DNA from: Bacteroidales bacterium | Lineage (GTDB): Bacteria > Bacteroidota > Bacteroidia > Bacteroidales > VadinHA17 | Assembly (NCBI GenBank): GCA_003141895.1 | Contig: PLNT01000018.1 | Span: forward strand, 1 to 64,000 | DNA: 64,000 nucleotides | Direction: 5' to 3' | Part shown: piece after piece, positions 48,579-58,053 of the stretch | How positions within the stretch are numbered: the stretch's first letter is position 1 | Layout of the letters: every line of letters starts with the position of its first letter | Position numbers and translations under genes: made by a program | Notes under the pieces: model-generated | The model's input: the letters and a program-made list of their open reading frames with translations, nothing else | Database searches by the model: none | What the model was told of the DNA's origin: nothing

Positions 48579-50360
48579 ATGCAATCTATAAGAAATATAG
48601 CGATCATTGCGCATGTGGATCATGGTAAAACGACTCTGGTTGACCGTATTATACAGGAATGCAAGGTGCTGGATGAAAGGAAGGTGGCTGGAGATCTTAT
48701 TCTTGACAGTAATGATCTTGAGCGGGAAAGAGGAATCACTATCCTCTCAAAAAACGTTTCTGCAAATTATAAAGGGGTTAAAATTAACATTATTGATACA
48801 CCCGGTCACGCTGATTTTGGTGGTGAAGTTGAAAGGGTCCTGAAAATGGCTGATGGAGTTTTGTTGCTTGTTGATGCTCTGGAAGGTCCTATGCCTCAGA
48901 CTAGATTTGTACTCGGAAAAGCAATAGCTCTCGGACTTAAGCCGATTGTGGTCGTTAACAAGGTTGATAAAGAAAACTGCAGACCAGATGAAGTTCAGCA
49001 GGATGTTTATGAGCTGATGTTTAACCTTGACGCTACTGATGATCAGCTTGAATTTGCTACAGTCTTTGGTTCGTCAAAGTACGGATGGATGAGCGGTGAC
49101 TGGAAAAAACCGACAAATGATATAAAATTCCTTCTTGACACTATACTTAAAGAGATTCCTGAGCCTCCTTATGTGGAAGGTACTGCTCAGATGCAGGTTG
49201 CTTCACTTGATTTTTCAAGCTATGTCGGCAGAATTGCCATTGGCCGTGTATTCAGGGGAGATATTACCACCGGATTAGATTACACTTTGTGCAAGAGGGA
49301 TGGTAAAGTGAAGAAAGTAAGAGTCAAGGAACTATACGTTTTCGAAGGTTTGGGAAGAATTAAAACCGACAGCGTAAGATGCGGCGATCTTTGTGCGGTT
49401 ATCGGACTTGAGGACTTTGAAATCGGTGATACTCTTGCCGATCTGCTTGCACCTGAAGCATTAAAAAGAATTGAAGTGGATGAGCCAACAATGAGCATGG
49501 TTTTTACAATAAATAATTCTCCTTTGTATGGAAAAGAAGGCAAGTTCGTTACTTCAAGGCATCTGAGGACAAGGCTAATGAGAGAGACGGAGAAAAATCT
49601 TGCTCTCAAGGTTGAAGACACTAAATCGGAAGATACTTTCAATGTCTTTGGCAGGGGAATACTTCATCTTTCAATATTGATCGAGACTATGCGTCGGGAA
49701 GGCTATGAATTCCAGGTTGGAAAGCCAAAGGTTATAATGAAAGATATAAATGGCATTAAATCAGAACCTTACGAAACTCTTACAATTGATGTTCCACCCG
49801 AATATTCAGGAAAAGCAATTGAACTAGTCACACAAAGAAAAGGTGAAATGATAATCATTGAACCTAAAGGCGACCTGACACACCTGGAATTTGACATACC
49901 TTCGAGAGGCCTTATAGGATTAAGAAACAATATGCTTACAGCCACAGCGGGTGAAGCCGTGATGCATCACCGTTTCAGGGCTTATGATAAATATAAAGGA
50001 GATGAGCTCATACCAAAACCAAACGGCTCACTGATTTCACTCGATATGGGAATGGCTACCGGTCATGCTATAGATCGTTTACAGGACAGGGGCAGATTCT
50101 ATATTGATCCTGGAGAACAGGTCTACAGGGGCCAGGTTATCGGGGAGAGCACCCGCCTTGGTGATATCGAAGTCAATATTGTCAAAGGAAAGAAACTTAC
50201 AAATATGCGCGCATCAGGGTCTGACGACAGCCTGAAGATAGCTCCGAAACTGAAGTTCTCTCTGGAGGAAGCGATGGAACAAATCAAAGATGATGAATAC
50301 CTCGAAGTTACTCCTTTAAATTTGAGAATGAGAAAGATACCCGGATATAAATTTGCCTGA
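48579..50360 (+). CDS. typA: Ribosome-associated GTPase BipA/TypA
   Basis: TypA/BipA is a translational GTPase that binds the 70S ribosome and assists ribosome assembly and stress adaptation. The 593-residue protein has G1 AHVDHGKTTL, G2 with ERGITIL, G3 DTPGHADFGGEV, G4 NKVDKE, then EF-G-like domains II, III and V and the BipA-specific C-terminal domain (SGKAIELVTQRKGEM, GLIGLRNNMLTATAGEAVMHHRF, KKLTNMRASGSDDSLKIAP). Length is typical. The next gene starts 3 bp after its stop. Confidence 0.97.
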   Translation: MQSIRNIAIIAHVDHGKTTLVDRIIQECKVLDERKVAGDLILDSNDLERERGITILSKNVSANYKGVKINIIDTPGHADFGGEVERVLKMADGVLLLVDALEGPMPQTRFVLGKAIALGLKPIVVVNKVDKENCRPDEVQQDVYELMFNLDATDDQLEFATVFGSSKYGWMSGDWKKPTNDIKFLLDTILKEIPEPPYVEGTAQMQVASLDFSSYVGRIAIGRVFRGDITTGLDYTLCKRDGKVKKVRVKELYVFEGLGRIKTDSVRCGDLCAVIGLEDFEIGDTLADLLAPEALKRIEVDEPTMSMVFTINNSPLYGKEGKFVTSRHLRTRLMRETEKNLALKVEDTKSEDTFNVFGRGILHLSILIETMRREGYEFQVGKPKVIMKDINGIKSEPYETLTIDVPPEYSGKAIELVTQRKGEMIIIEPKGDLTHLEFDIPSRGLIGLRNNMLTATAGEAVMHHRFRAYDKYKGDELIPKPNGSLISLDMGMATGHAIDRLQDRGRFYIDPGEQVYRGQVIGESTRLGDIEVNIVKGKKLTNMRASGSDDSLKIAPKLKFSLEEAMEQIKDDEYLEVTPLNLRMRKIPGYKFA

Positions 50361-50363
50361 GTT

Positions 50364-51035
50364 ATGTATAATTTGTTTAGAAAATTAAATAGTTATTTCT
50401 TAATTACACTAGTAATTGCTGTTTCTGCAAGAAACATTTCTTATGGTCAGGAGATTAACTATTCTGCTTTTGGAATTGAAACTAAAGACAGCCATATTCC
50501 CAGGGGATTACTAATTGGCGACAAGGCACCTGATTTTACAGGGTATGATCAAACAGGAAAACAGGTTGAATTGAAAAAGCTCCTTGAAAAGGGACCAATG
50601 ATCCTTTTCTTTTACAGAGGCAATTGGTGTCCTATATGTAACAGATATTTAAGTAATTATCAGGATTCACTTAAAGTTCTTACTGATCAGGGTTTTAACG
50701 TCGTGGCAATTACTCCGGAGTCAATCGAAAATGTTGAGAACACTGTTAAATTGCATAACCTGTCTTTTACGGTAATCTACGATTGTCAGGAAAAAATAAT
50801 GAAAGACTATGATCTCATGTTCAACGTGACTAAGACATATCAGGATAAAGTTCAGTCAGGTCATTCAGTAGATATCGCAAAATATAATGGGAGGGATGTT
50901 GCCCACCTTCCGGTTCCTGCAACTTATATAATTAATAAGGATGGGTTTATCGTTGCCGTTCAGTTTGATCCTGATTATAAGAACAGAGCATCAGTAAAAT
51001 GGATGCTGAAAAATCTTGGACTGGCACTTCAATAA
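50364..51035 (+). CDS. Exported peroxiredoxin-like protein
   Basis: A 223-residue AhpC/TSA-fold protein with a signal peptide (SYFLITLVIAVSARNISYG). The thioredoxin-type region LLIGDKAPDFTGYDQTGKQVELKKLLEKGPMILFFYRGNWCPICNRYL includes a CPIC motif, of which the first Cys would be peroxidatic. Later, LPVPATYIINKDGFIVAVQFDPDYKNRAS has the cis-Pro loop. It is probably a periplasmic thiol peroxidase or reductase, co-transcribed with typA (3-bp gap). Confidence 0.82.
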   Translation: MYNLFRKLNSYFLITLVIAVSARNISYGQEINYSAFGIETKDSHIPRGLLIGDKAPDFTGYDQTGKQVELKKLLEKGPMILFFYRGNWCPICNRYLSNYQDSLKVLTDQGFNVVAITPESIENVENTVKLHNLSFTVIYDCQEKIMKDYDLMFNVTKTYQDKVQSGHSVDIAKYNGRDVAHLPVPATYIINKDGFIVAVQFDPDYKNRASVKWMLKNLGLALQ

Positions 51036-51090
51036 GACTCTGTTATGATAATGTATTATATATTATAGGCGAGAGTTTTACAGATTTCTG

Positions 51091-51753
51091 TTAATATTCA
51101 TTCAGATAATCATTTAACGGTTTCATAGCGCGGAACACGTTTATCACATGATCAAAAAGGTCATTGCTGAGAACCATTTTGTCAGTCATTTCATTCACAA
51201 CCAGGTAGCTCTTAAGTTTGAGGAGTTCTATTTGTGGGTGGTCCTTCGGGTATCCTTTTGGCGCGGATTTTAGTTTTTCACCCGATAATTCACCAAAATA
51301 TTTAATGAAGTTCTTTGCTTTAATGATTTTAATAAGCTCATCAGGACTTTCGTCTATCTTTTCCCTGATTGCAGATAACCATGGGGCAGGAGGCATGTAT
51401 GCTCCACCTGCCATAATGCTTTTTCCGGGTTCAATGTGAAAATAATAACCGGCAAACTTATCTCCGTTCTTTTTTCCGCCGCGGACGATAAATGCTCCGA
51501 AATGTGATTTGTATGGAGATTTGTCACTCGAAAAACGGATATCCCGGTTAAATCTGTAAACGCAGCTTTTAACTTCCAGTCCTATCAGTATAGGATCAAA
51601 TTTTATTATTTCATTTATGACCTCCTGGACAAAAGAATCGAAGTTATCTTTGGCGCTCAGATAAAATGAACGGTTCCCGATATACCAATCCCGGTTATTA
51701 TTGCGTTTTATGGCAGTTAGAAAATCAAGTGTTGATTTTTTTATTGGTTCCAT
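51091..51753 (-). CDS. DUF2461 family protein
   Basis: A 220-residue cytoplasmic protein of the DUF2461 family: TLDFLTAIKRNNNRDWYIGNRSFYLSAKDNFDSFV at the N terminus, CVYRFNRDIRFSSDKSPYKSHFGAFI and YFHIEPGKSIMAGGAYMPPAPWLSAIREKID. The family is widespread and unstudied at the biochemical level. The conserved Arg, Asp and Lys residues (RDIRFSSDKSPYK) suggest a ligand or phosphate site, but nothing more can be said. Confidence 0.85.
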   Translation of the reverse strand: MEPIKKSTLDFLTAIKRNNNRDWYIGNRSFYLSAKDNFDSFVQEVINEIIKFDPILIGLEVKSCVYRFNRDIRFSSDKSPYKSHFGAFIVRGGKKNGDKFAGYYFHIEPGKSIMAGGAYMPPAPWLSAIREKIDESPDELIKIIKAKNFIKYFGELSGEKLKSAPKGYPKDHPQIELLKLKSYLVVNEMTDKMVLSNDLFDHVINVFRAMKPLNDYLNEY

Positions 51754-51881
51754 ATTCTGGTGTTTTATTTTACAGATGGATCGTATTTACAACAACTGGC
51801 TGGTATAGTTGTTTGTGTCATAATTATTCAAATATACTAAAGATAGTTTTATGGTTGGAGTGACTAAAAAGAAGATTACGC

Positions 51882-53123
51882 TTATTTCTTGTGAATATCA
51901 AAAGCTATCAGAGTGTTTCCGTGACGCTGATACAAAACTCCTTTATTGATTACAGGATGTGAAAAATGCTGTAGTGTGCCCTCTTTAATTCTGAAGGAAC
52001 TAACCTTCTGGATTTTACCCTGGTTAAAGCTTAATAGCATTATATCGCCTTTCTGTGTGTAGTAATATAGCATATTATCAGCGCTGATTATTGCACCGCT
52101 ACCTATTTTTAACGAATCAGTCAGAAGTCCTGACGTTGCGTTAATAGCTCGTAAATCAGGCTTGGCGGTTCCGCATCCATATATAAAATCGCCGATTTTT
52201 ACAACTCCACCCATAAAACTGTCAAAACCTTTGTTACGCCAGACCTGGGTAATCTTCGACCCATCATCAGAAAGTTTTAGTTTTACGCTGCAATTCCCGT
52301 CTCCGGCAGTATAATAAATTGAGCCTTTTTCGTATAATATTGTATTACTGTGAGTGTCCCCGTTTCCTGGTATTCTTTTATCAACAGGATAATTGTCCTG
52401 TTCATGTGACCACAATAAAACGCCTGTCTTAGTATCAAATCCCATTAAATGATATGCTGAAAAAGTAACAAGTATTTTTCTGGAAGGTAATTCAATCAAT
52501 TTGGGTGAGTTATATGCTGAGCGTTCACCAAATCCTTTATTTGACCATATCAATCTTCCGGTGAAGCGATTTAAGGCCACAACATTATAATCCTTACCTC
52601 CGGTTGTCCAGAATATCTTCTCGCCATCTACCACGGGAGACTCTGAATGCCCATGGAGTGGGAGAGCCCCGTTAAAATCAATTACCAGATCTTTTGACCA
52701 GATGATTTTTCCGTCTGCCCTGTTAACGCAAAATAGATTACCTAATCCGGTACCCACATAAATCAAATCGTCAACAACAGTAGGTGCCGACCTGGAACCC
52801 GGAAATGTTTTCATCCATTCTTTTCCTAAAGTTGTCTGCCATTGCTTCTCACCCTTCAGACTAAAGTTGAAAAGTATTTCCAGCGAATCAATTTCACCGG
52901 TTATGTAGAAATTTTCCTCAGCAAATACCGGAGAAACAAACCCATTACCGATGTTTCCTACAGACCAGAGTTCTTTTGGTCCTTCAGCAGGCCATGATTT
53001 AAGGAGATTAGATTCTTTGTAAATACCCGTACGGTCAACTCCACGCCATTCATAAATTCTTGTAGTTCCTGAAGAAGATGTCAATAAAATAATCAGTGCA
53101 GAAAGTATTAAAATATTTCTCAT
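51882..53123 (-). CDS. PQQ-type beta-propeller protein
   Basis: About 413 residues from the ATG at 53123, where a signal peptide begins (MRNILILSALIILLTSSSG). The frame is open further upstream to 53240, but that part has no signal and overlaps the GH2 gene. The mature protein is a series of WD/PQQ-like blades (GLGNLFCVNRADGKIIWSKDL, VVALNRFTGRLIWSNKG, LMGFDTKTGVLLWSHEQ), typical of the BamB/PQQ-like eight-bladed propeller. A dehydrogenase role is not implied; no PQQ-binding Cys pair is visible. It follows the GH2 gene by 58 bp. Confidence 0.82.
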   Translation of the reverse strand: MRNILILSALIILLTSSSGTTRIYEWRGVDRTGIYKESNLLKSWPAEGPKELWSVGNIGNGFVSPVFAEENFYITGEIDSLEILFNFSLKGEKQWQTTLGKEWMKTFPGSRSAPTVVDDLIYVGTGLGNLFCVNRADGKIIWSKDLVIDFNGALPLHGHSESPVVDGEKIFWTTGGKDYNVVALNRFTGRLIWSNKGFGERSAYNSPKLIELPSRKILVTFSAYHLMGFDTKTGVLLWSHEQDNYPVDKRIPGNGDTHSNTILYEKGSIYYTAGDGNCSVKLKLSDDGSKITQVWRNKGFDSFMGGVVKIGDFIYGCGTAKPDLRAINATSGLLTDSLKIGSGAIISADNMLYYYTQKGDIMLLSFNQGKIQKVSSFRIKEGTLQHFSHPVINKGVLYQRHGNTLIAFDIHKK

Positions 53124-53181
53124 AGACGTTTCATTAAGTTCAAAATCACAAGCTTGAAAGATGGAAAAGCTGACAGGCGGA

Positions 53182-56100
53182 TCAGTACAGGTTGAATCCT
53201 GAAATGTCTGCTTTTGGTTCTTCTCCTCCGGTATCTTCATCTTTTAATCGCATTGTTATAACTTTTACTTCTCCCGGCATCAGTGAAACATAATTGTCAC
53301 TGTAAAATACAGGGAGTATTCTCTGATTATTTTGTTTGCCGGCAACCATTAACCTGATCATTAATGCGGGTGTTTTTGTGTTATTGGTAATGGTCATTGT
53401 GAGTATCCACTCATCACCCGATTTTTCAACTTTTGTGCTATTCTGTAGTTTAATTACAGGTAAATCGCGAAGTGCCTGATAATTGCCATCAACAAGTCCC
53501 CGCCAGTAGAAGTTATCCGAAATTATTTTATCTCCTTCTTTTAGCGTAAGCTTAATGAAATGCACTGCTGATAAGTTCTTTGGAAATTCAAGCTTGAAAC
53601 AAATTGCTGTTGAATCCTCCTTGCAGCGGAGTTTCATCTCTTTTTCCCATTGCACTGAACCATCCATGTTTATTAATTGAGCTTTTGCCGTTAACCCGGT
53701 TCTGTTTCTCGCATTGTAATTGACAACTTCAATATTATCAAAAACAGGATTCCACTGGATATGAATAGGTTCTGATGCTTTTTTGCATCCGAAATAGGCC
53801 GCTGTTGGCTCGAGATAATAATCATATGTCTGCCATACCATCGACGGCCAGGCAGGATGACTCATCCAAAGAAGCAGACCCTGACGGTATAAACTTCTGC
53901 CTTCAAACATACCCCGGTAGCCATTATAATTTACCCATTGTGCAAATTCTGTAAATTGTTTGGCATTATCTGACTTGCCTAAACCTGTCTCAATCATCTG
54001 ATTAAAGGAAGCCGCTGCCTGAGCGCTTTCAAGACAATAATCATGCATTCCCCACTGACTGTTTTGAGGCCAGAGAGCATTTTCCGGTAAAGTTTGTTTA
54101 AGACTTTCATATGTCATAACATTCGGCATACCTCTTTCACTGTGCAACCTGTTATAGCCATATAAGAGGAAATAATCCCTGACAGGAAGTGCCCGGTACG
54201 GACCACCACCGCTTACAACTCCGAAAGCTGAATTTGATATATAATGAAGGTCCGGGTGCAATTGGTGTATCATTGAACGTAATGCAGTGTCGAGTACCGC
54301 AGGTGGATTGCCTTCATTCCTTCCAACATATAGAGCTATTGATGGATGATTCCTTATTCTTTTAATAAGATCTCTCGCATTATCAATGAACATTCTCGGG
54401 TCGGAAGGATCAGGACCATCAGCCGGATTTGCTAGCCAGAAATCCTGCCAGATCATTATTCCATGACGATCGCAGGCCTCGAAGAATTCATCATCACCTG
54501 TTTGTCCAACCCAGTTCCTTATCATTGTAAAATTCATATCGGCATGATACGCCACTGCAATATCATATTCACGTCCTCGATATTCAAGATTAGATTCTGG
54601 AAAGCCCCAGTTTCCGCCACGACCTATGAATCGTCTGCCATTGATATAAATATTAAGGATCTGATTCGTTTCGTTAAATGCCATTTCACGGATTCCAGAT
54701 TTGAATTCTTTTTTATCGGAAACTCCATCAGAAGTATTGAAAACAAGCTCAACGTCATAGAGGTAAGGCGATCCGTAACCTTTTGGCCACCAGAGCTTTG
54801 GATTCGTCAGATGTAAAGCAGGTGTGTTCGACGGATTCAGTTTCAGTGTTTTTGAGGATGACGGATCGAGAGAAACCTCCTGTTTAAATGATATGTCTCC
54901 GTATTTTCCGGTAAGCGTACCAGATATCTTTTCTGCCTTATGATTCTGAAGTGTTACCTCAAAATTGATATCTGCTGCAGTTGTATCAGGTAGCAGCAGG
55001 TCAGTTGTAATAAAGGGCTGTTCAATTGTCACAGGACCTGTAACATTTAAGAACACATCGTTCCATATCCCAATGTTCCTTCCTCTGATTGTTGGAATCC
55101 AGTCCCAACCAATTGAAGCATGGTAAGTAGGATTATCGGCGCCGAGAATTCCGCCGTTCTTATCATGATATGTAGCAGTTGCCTCTTTTATTACTCCGAT
55201 ATTATCATTCTTCTTTATGAGGACTGCTATAGCATTTTTCTGTCCTGGTTTAATTAGATCTGACACATCGAAAATCCCTCTAATAAATGCTCCGTTAATT
55301 CCTCCTGTTTTCTTTCCATTCACAAATACTTCAGCTTTCCAGTTGATTCCGTCGAAATTCAGAAACATCTTTTCACCCTTAAAATTTGACGGAACCTCAA
55401 ATTCATCACGATACCAGAAATCAGAATTAAAAAATGATTCTGAGATCATTAATTGGTTATCTCCAAAATTAGGATTTGGTAATGCACCAGCATTCCAATA
55501 ACTTACAAGCACTGTTCCCGGCACAGTTGCAGTGATCCAATTCCTGACTGCAAAATCTGTTTGAGATAGTTGTTCACCTGTACCATTAACTTCAGAGGCC
55601 CTCTGGATCATCCAGTTTCCACCGGCGAGATTCATCCGGTTACCTGTAACAGGAGGATTTTGTTTTGGCAGTGGGAGTAACCCTCCTTTTCCGTATATTT
55701 CAAGCTCGCTTAAAACATATTTTTCATTTTTTAATGGTTTGGTCATTAATATCCTTACAAAGCGACCTTCTGCGGCTTTCTGAAGCGAAATGGTATCAAC
55801 TAAACCCTCATTTCCTGGTAGAGAAGCAATATCTGACCATGTTTTAGCATCCGGAGAAACCTGAATTGATCCTTTTTCAGCTTTATTAATCCAGAATAAT
55901 TTAATTTTGTCGAAGGAACTTGATGCTCCGAGGTCGACATATATCCATTCTTCGCCAATACCGGCACTCATCCATGCGCTTTTAAAATTGCCAGACGGGG
56001 CCAGATTTAATTTTGTATCCTTATTATAAAAATCGAAGTCACCTAATCTCCAGTCCTCTGCACATTTTGCTGACATAGCGACACGATAAAAATGATAGGT

Positions 56101-56853
56101 TACAGGTTCCTTAAATTCAAATGATTGATTTATAAATCTTTGGGTTTTAGGTATTCCAAATCTAAAACTGAATGACGGTTTTGGAGCTGTTGAGTCAGAA
56201 CCATAAGGACCAGCAAAGAAATTGGCAAAAGGACTTGCAGGACGTTTGCCTTTGGATGATTTTGCTAACAAGGCTGCAAATGGATTAATCCGCTCTTCAC
56301 CAGGAAGACCGTTTCCTTTTACTTCTCCGAGTTTATTCCAGGTAATACCATCTTTGGAACCGGAGCAAACAAATGCCCATCCGCCCGTTGGCTTGCCAGA
56401 AAATTCAAGACTTCCGTTAATTATAATTTTTGAAATTTCAGGTACTTTACCAGAATTCAAATCCAGCTGAATCCATATGTCTTTTCCAGAAAGATTTACT
56501 TCAGTTACACTATTATGATCGAGTAGCCATTCCCGTTCATTTTTGGATATAACGCCCTTGTTCGTTGATACTGAAATATAGTCTGGCATTTCGTTAATTA
56601 TAATACCATCAGTAACAAGCTGCGCAGTCAGGTTATAATCATAACTTGATGAATGATAAGCAGGCCGGAGCCTGGCAATATTACGGTAATCCTTATTGTC
56701 AGTTACAAGACGCGGTGAATAATCTTCTTTTGGATTTCCGGGGTAAATTCCAACACCACGGGAATAGTAATCAGTTTTTTGTTTACAGCTGCTGAGCAAA
56801 ACTAAGAAACAAAATACTGCTGATAAGAATTGCACCGGTTTCCTGATCTTCAT
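53182..56853 (-). CDS. Glycoside hydrolase family 2 lipoprotein with discoidin-like domain
   Basis: A 1223-residue surface lipoprotein (lipobox LLSSC, Cys23). Residues about 50-200 and 280-390 look like discoidin-type carbohydrate-binding domains (DIWIQLDLNSGKVPEISKI, EEWIYVDLGASSSFDKIKLFW). A GH2 sugar-binding and immunoglobulin-like region follows (NFDGINWKAEVFVNGKKTGG), and a TIM barrel about 720-1040. Likely acid/base Glu847 (VGRNEGNPP) and nucleophile Glu906 (HSERGMPNV), in the arrangement seen in beta-mannosidase and exo-beta-glucosaminidase members. Exact substrate cannot be read. It is the first gene of a pair with the propeller protein. Confidence 0.88.
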   Translation of the reverse strand: MKIRKPVQFLSAVFCFLVLLSSCKQKTDYYSRGVGIYPGNPKEDYSPRLVTDNKDYRNIARLRPAYHSSSYDYNLTAQLVTDGIIINEMPDYISVSTNKGVISKNEREWLLDHNSVTEVNLSGKDIWIQLDLNSGKVPEISKIIINGSLEFSGKPTGGWAFVCSGSKDGITWNKLGEVKGNGLPGEERINPFAALLAKSSKGKRPASPFANFFAGPYGSDSTAPKPSFSFRFGIPKTQRFINQSFEFKEPVTYHFYRVAMSAKCAEDWRLGDFDFYNKDTKLNLAPSGNFKSAWMSAGIGEEWIYVDLGASSSFDKIKLFWINKAEKGSIQVSPDAKTWSDIASLPGNEGLVDTISLQKAAEGRFVRILMTKPLKNEKYVLSELEIYGKGGLLPLPKQNPPVTGNRMNLAGGNWMIQRASEVNGTGEQLSQTDFAVRNWITATVPGTVLVSYWNAGALPNPNFGDNQLMISESFFNSDFWYRDEFEVPSNFKGEKMFLNFDGINWKAEVFVNGKKTGGINGAFIRGIFDVSDLIKPGQKNAIAVLIKKNDNIGVIKEATATYHDKNGGILGADNPTYHASIGWDWIPTIRGRNIGIWNDVFLNVTGPVTIEQPFITTDLLLPDTTAADINFEVTLQNHKAEKISGTLTGKYGDISFKQEVSLDPSSSKTLKLNPSNTPALHLTNPKLWWPKGYGSPYLYDVELVFNTSDGVSDKKEFKSGIREMAFNETNQILNIYINGRRFIGRGGNWGFPESNLEYRGREYDIAVAYHADMNFTMIRNWVGQTGDDEFFEACDRHGIMIWQDFWLANPADGPDPSDPRMFIDNARDLIKRIRNHPSIALYVGRNEGNPPAVLDTALRSMIHQLHPDLHYISNSAFGVVSGGGPYRALPVRDYFLLYGYNRLHSERGMPNVMTYESLKQTLPENALWPQNSQWGMHDYCLESAQAAASFNQMIETGLGKSDNAKQFTEFAQWVNYNGYRGMFEGRSLYRQGLLLWMSHPAWPSMVWQTYDYYLEPTAAYFGCKKASEPIHIQWNPVFDNIEVVNYNARNRTGLTAKAQLINMDGSVQWEKEMKLRCKEDSTAICFKLEFPKNLSAVHFIKLTLKEGDKIISDNFYWRGLVDGNYQALRDLPVIKLQNSTKVEKSGDEWILTMTITNNTKTPALMIRLMVAGKQNNQRILPVFYSDNYVSLMPGEVKVITMRLKDEDTGGEEPKADISGFNLY

Positions 56854-56967
56854 ATTATTCTGGTTTTATTTATAGTTATGTATTCCGACCTTTTTTGGTT
56901 AAAAAAAACTTTATATTTATATGATAATTATGGCCTTCTTGTTGTTCTTATACAAGCTCTTGAAGTT

Positions 56968-58044
56968 ATGAAGAAATGTTTATTTGGATACTGCATAGTT
57001 TTTATCTTGTTAATAAGTTTATTTTCATGTATGAATCGAGTCATGTCAGACGATAAGGCAGAGCGGATAAGACCATTGAAAGACACAATTGGATTTGCCC
57101 GGTATTCATGGCAGATTGACAGTCTGATGGCACGCATGTACCCGGGTGGATGGAAGGAACATGCAGGCCAGCCATGGAAACTTGTTATTTGCCCTCATGA
57201 TGACTATACTTATGTCGGGACACTGTACCCTGAACTTCTTCAAAATGTTAAGGCACCAAATCTGTTTCTGATCGGTGTAGCACATAAAGCTGCAAAACTT
57301 CATATTGAGGATTCCCTGGTTTTTGATAGGTATACCTCATGGAAGGGTCCATGGAAGAAAGTTCAGGTTTCACCGGTCCGTGAGGAGCTCTTTAACTTAC
57401 TTGCAAAAAAATATGCAATAAAAAGCGATACGCTCCAAAGGGTTGAGCATTCTTTGGAAGCTATGATTCCATACCTGCAGTATTTTAACAGGAACATTAC
57501 AATTATCCCAATCCTTGTTCCATCAATGAGCCCCGACAGAATGCAGGAATGCGGCAAAGCTCTTGCTGATGCCATCAGAAAGGTTGCAAAGAATCACCAG
57601 TGGGAGTGGGGAATCGATTATGCAATTGTTTCCACAACGGATGCAGTGCATTATGGTACTGAAGATTGGGGTGGCGTCAACATGGCTTTTTTTGGATGTG
57701 ATGAAAAAGGAAATATAAAAGCGAGGGAACATGAAGCAGGAATAATTGATAGCTGCCTGAAAGACGAAATTAAACCGGAAAAGATAAGGCTCTTTAGCAA
57801 ATTCACCCTGAATTCTGATAATTTCAGGGAATACAAATGGACCTGGTGCGGAAGATATAGTGTTCCTGTTGCATTATATACTGCATACTATCTAAATAAT
57901 GACAAGCCATTGTCAGGTACGTTAGTCGGATATTCAACAAGTATTACTTCTGCACATATTCCAGTTGATGATATCGGAATGGGCAGGACCGCAATAGCAA
58001 CAGCGTGTCATTGGGTCGGATATGCAGCTTTAGGATATAAATAA
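56968..58044 (+). CDS. MEMO1/AmmeMemoRadiSam B-like lipoprotein
   Basis: 358 residues from the ATG at 56968, where a lipoprotein signal starts (KKCLFGYCIVFILLISLFSC). A longer frame from 56830 would overlap the divergent GH2 gene and lacks a signal at its start. The mature part has the MEMO/Extradiol-dioxygenase-like pattern: LVICPHDDYTYVG, LFLIGVAHKAA, VEHSLEAMIPYLQYFN, IIPILVPSM and AIVSTTDAVHYG. The His and Asp residues match the metal or substrate site of MEMO proteins, whose enzymatic role is unsettled. An exported member is unusual. It is followed 9 bp later by the NlpC/P60 gene. Confidence 0.78.
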   Translation: MKKCLFGYCIVFILLISLFSCMNRVMSDDKAERIRPLKDTIGFARYSWQIDSLMARMYPGGWKEHAGQPWKLVICPHDDYTYVGTLYPELLQNVKAPNLFLIGVAHKAAKLHIEDSLVFDRYTSWKGPWKKVQVSPVREELFNLLAKKYAIKSDTLQRVEHSLEAMIPYLQYFNRNITIIPILVPSMSPDRMQECGKALADAIRKVAKNHQWEWGIDYAIVSTTDAVHYGTEDWGGVNMAFFGCDEKGNIKAREHEAGIIDSCLKDEIKPEKIRLFSKFTLNSDNFREYKWTWCGRYSVPVALYTAYYLNNDKPLSGTLVGYSTSITSAHIPVDDIGMGRTAIATACHWVGYAALGYK

Positions 58045-58053
58045 ACCTGAAAT

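Noticed and set aside
56830-56967. Upstream extension of the MEMO-like protein
   Set aside because: It would overlap the divergent GH2 start, and the lipoprotein signal begins at 56968.
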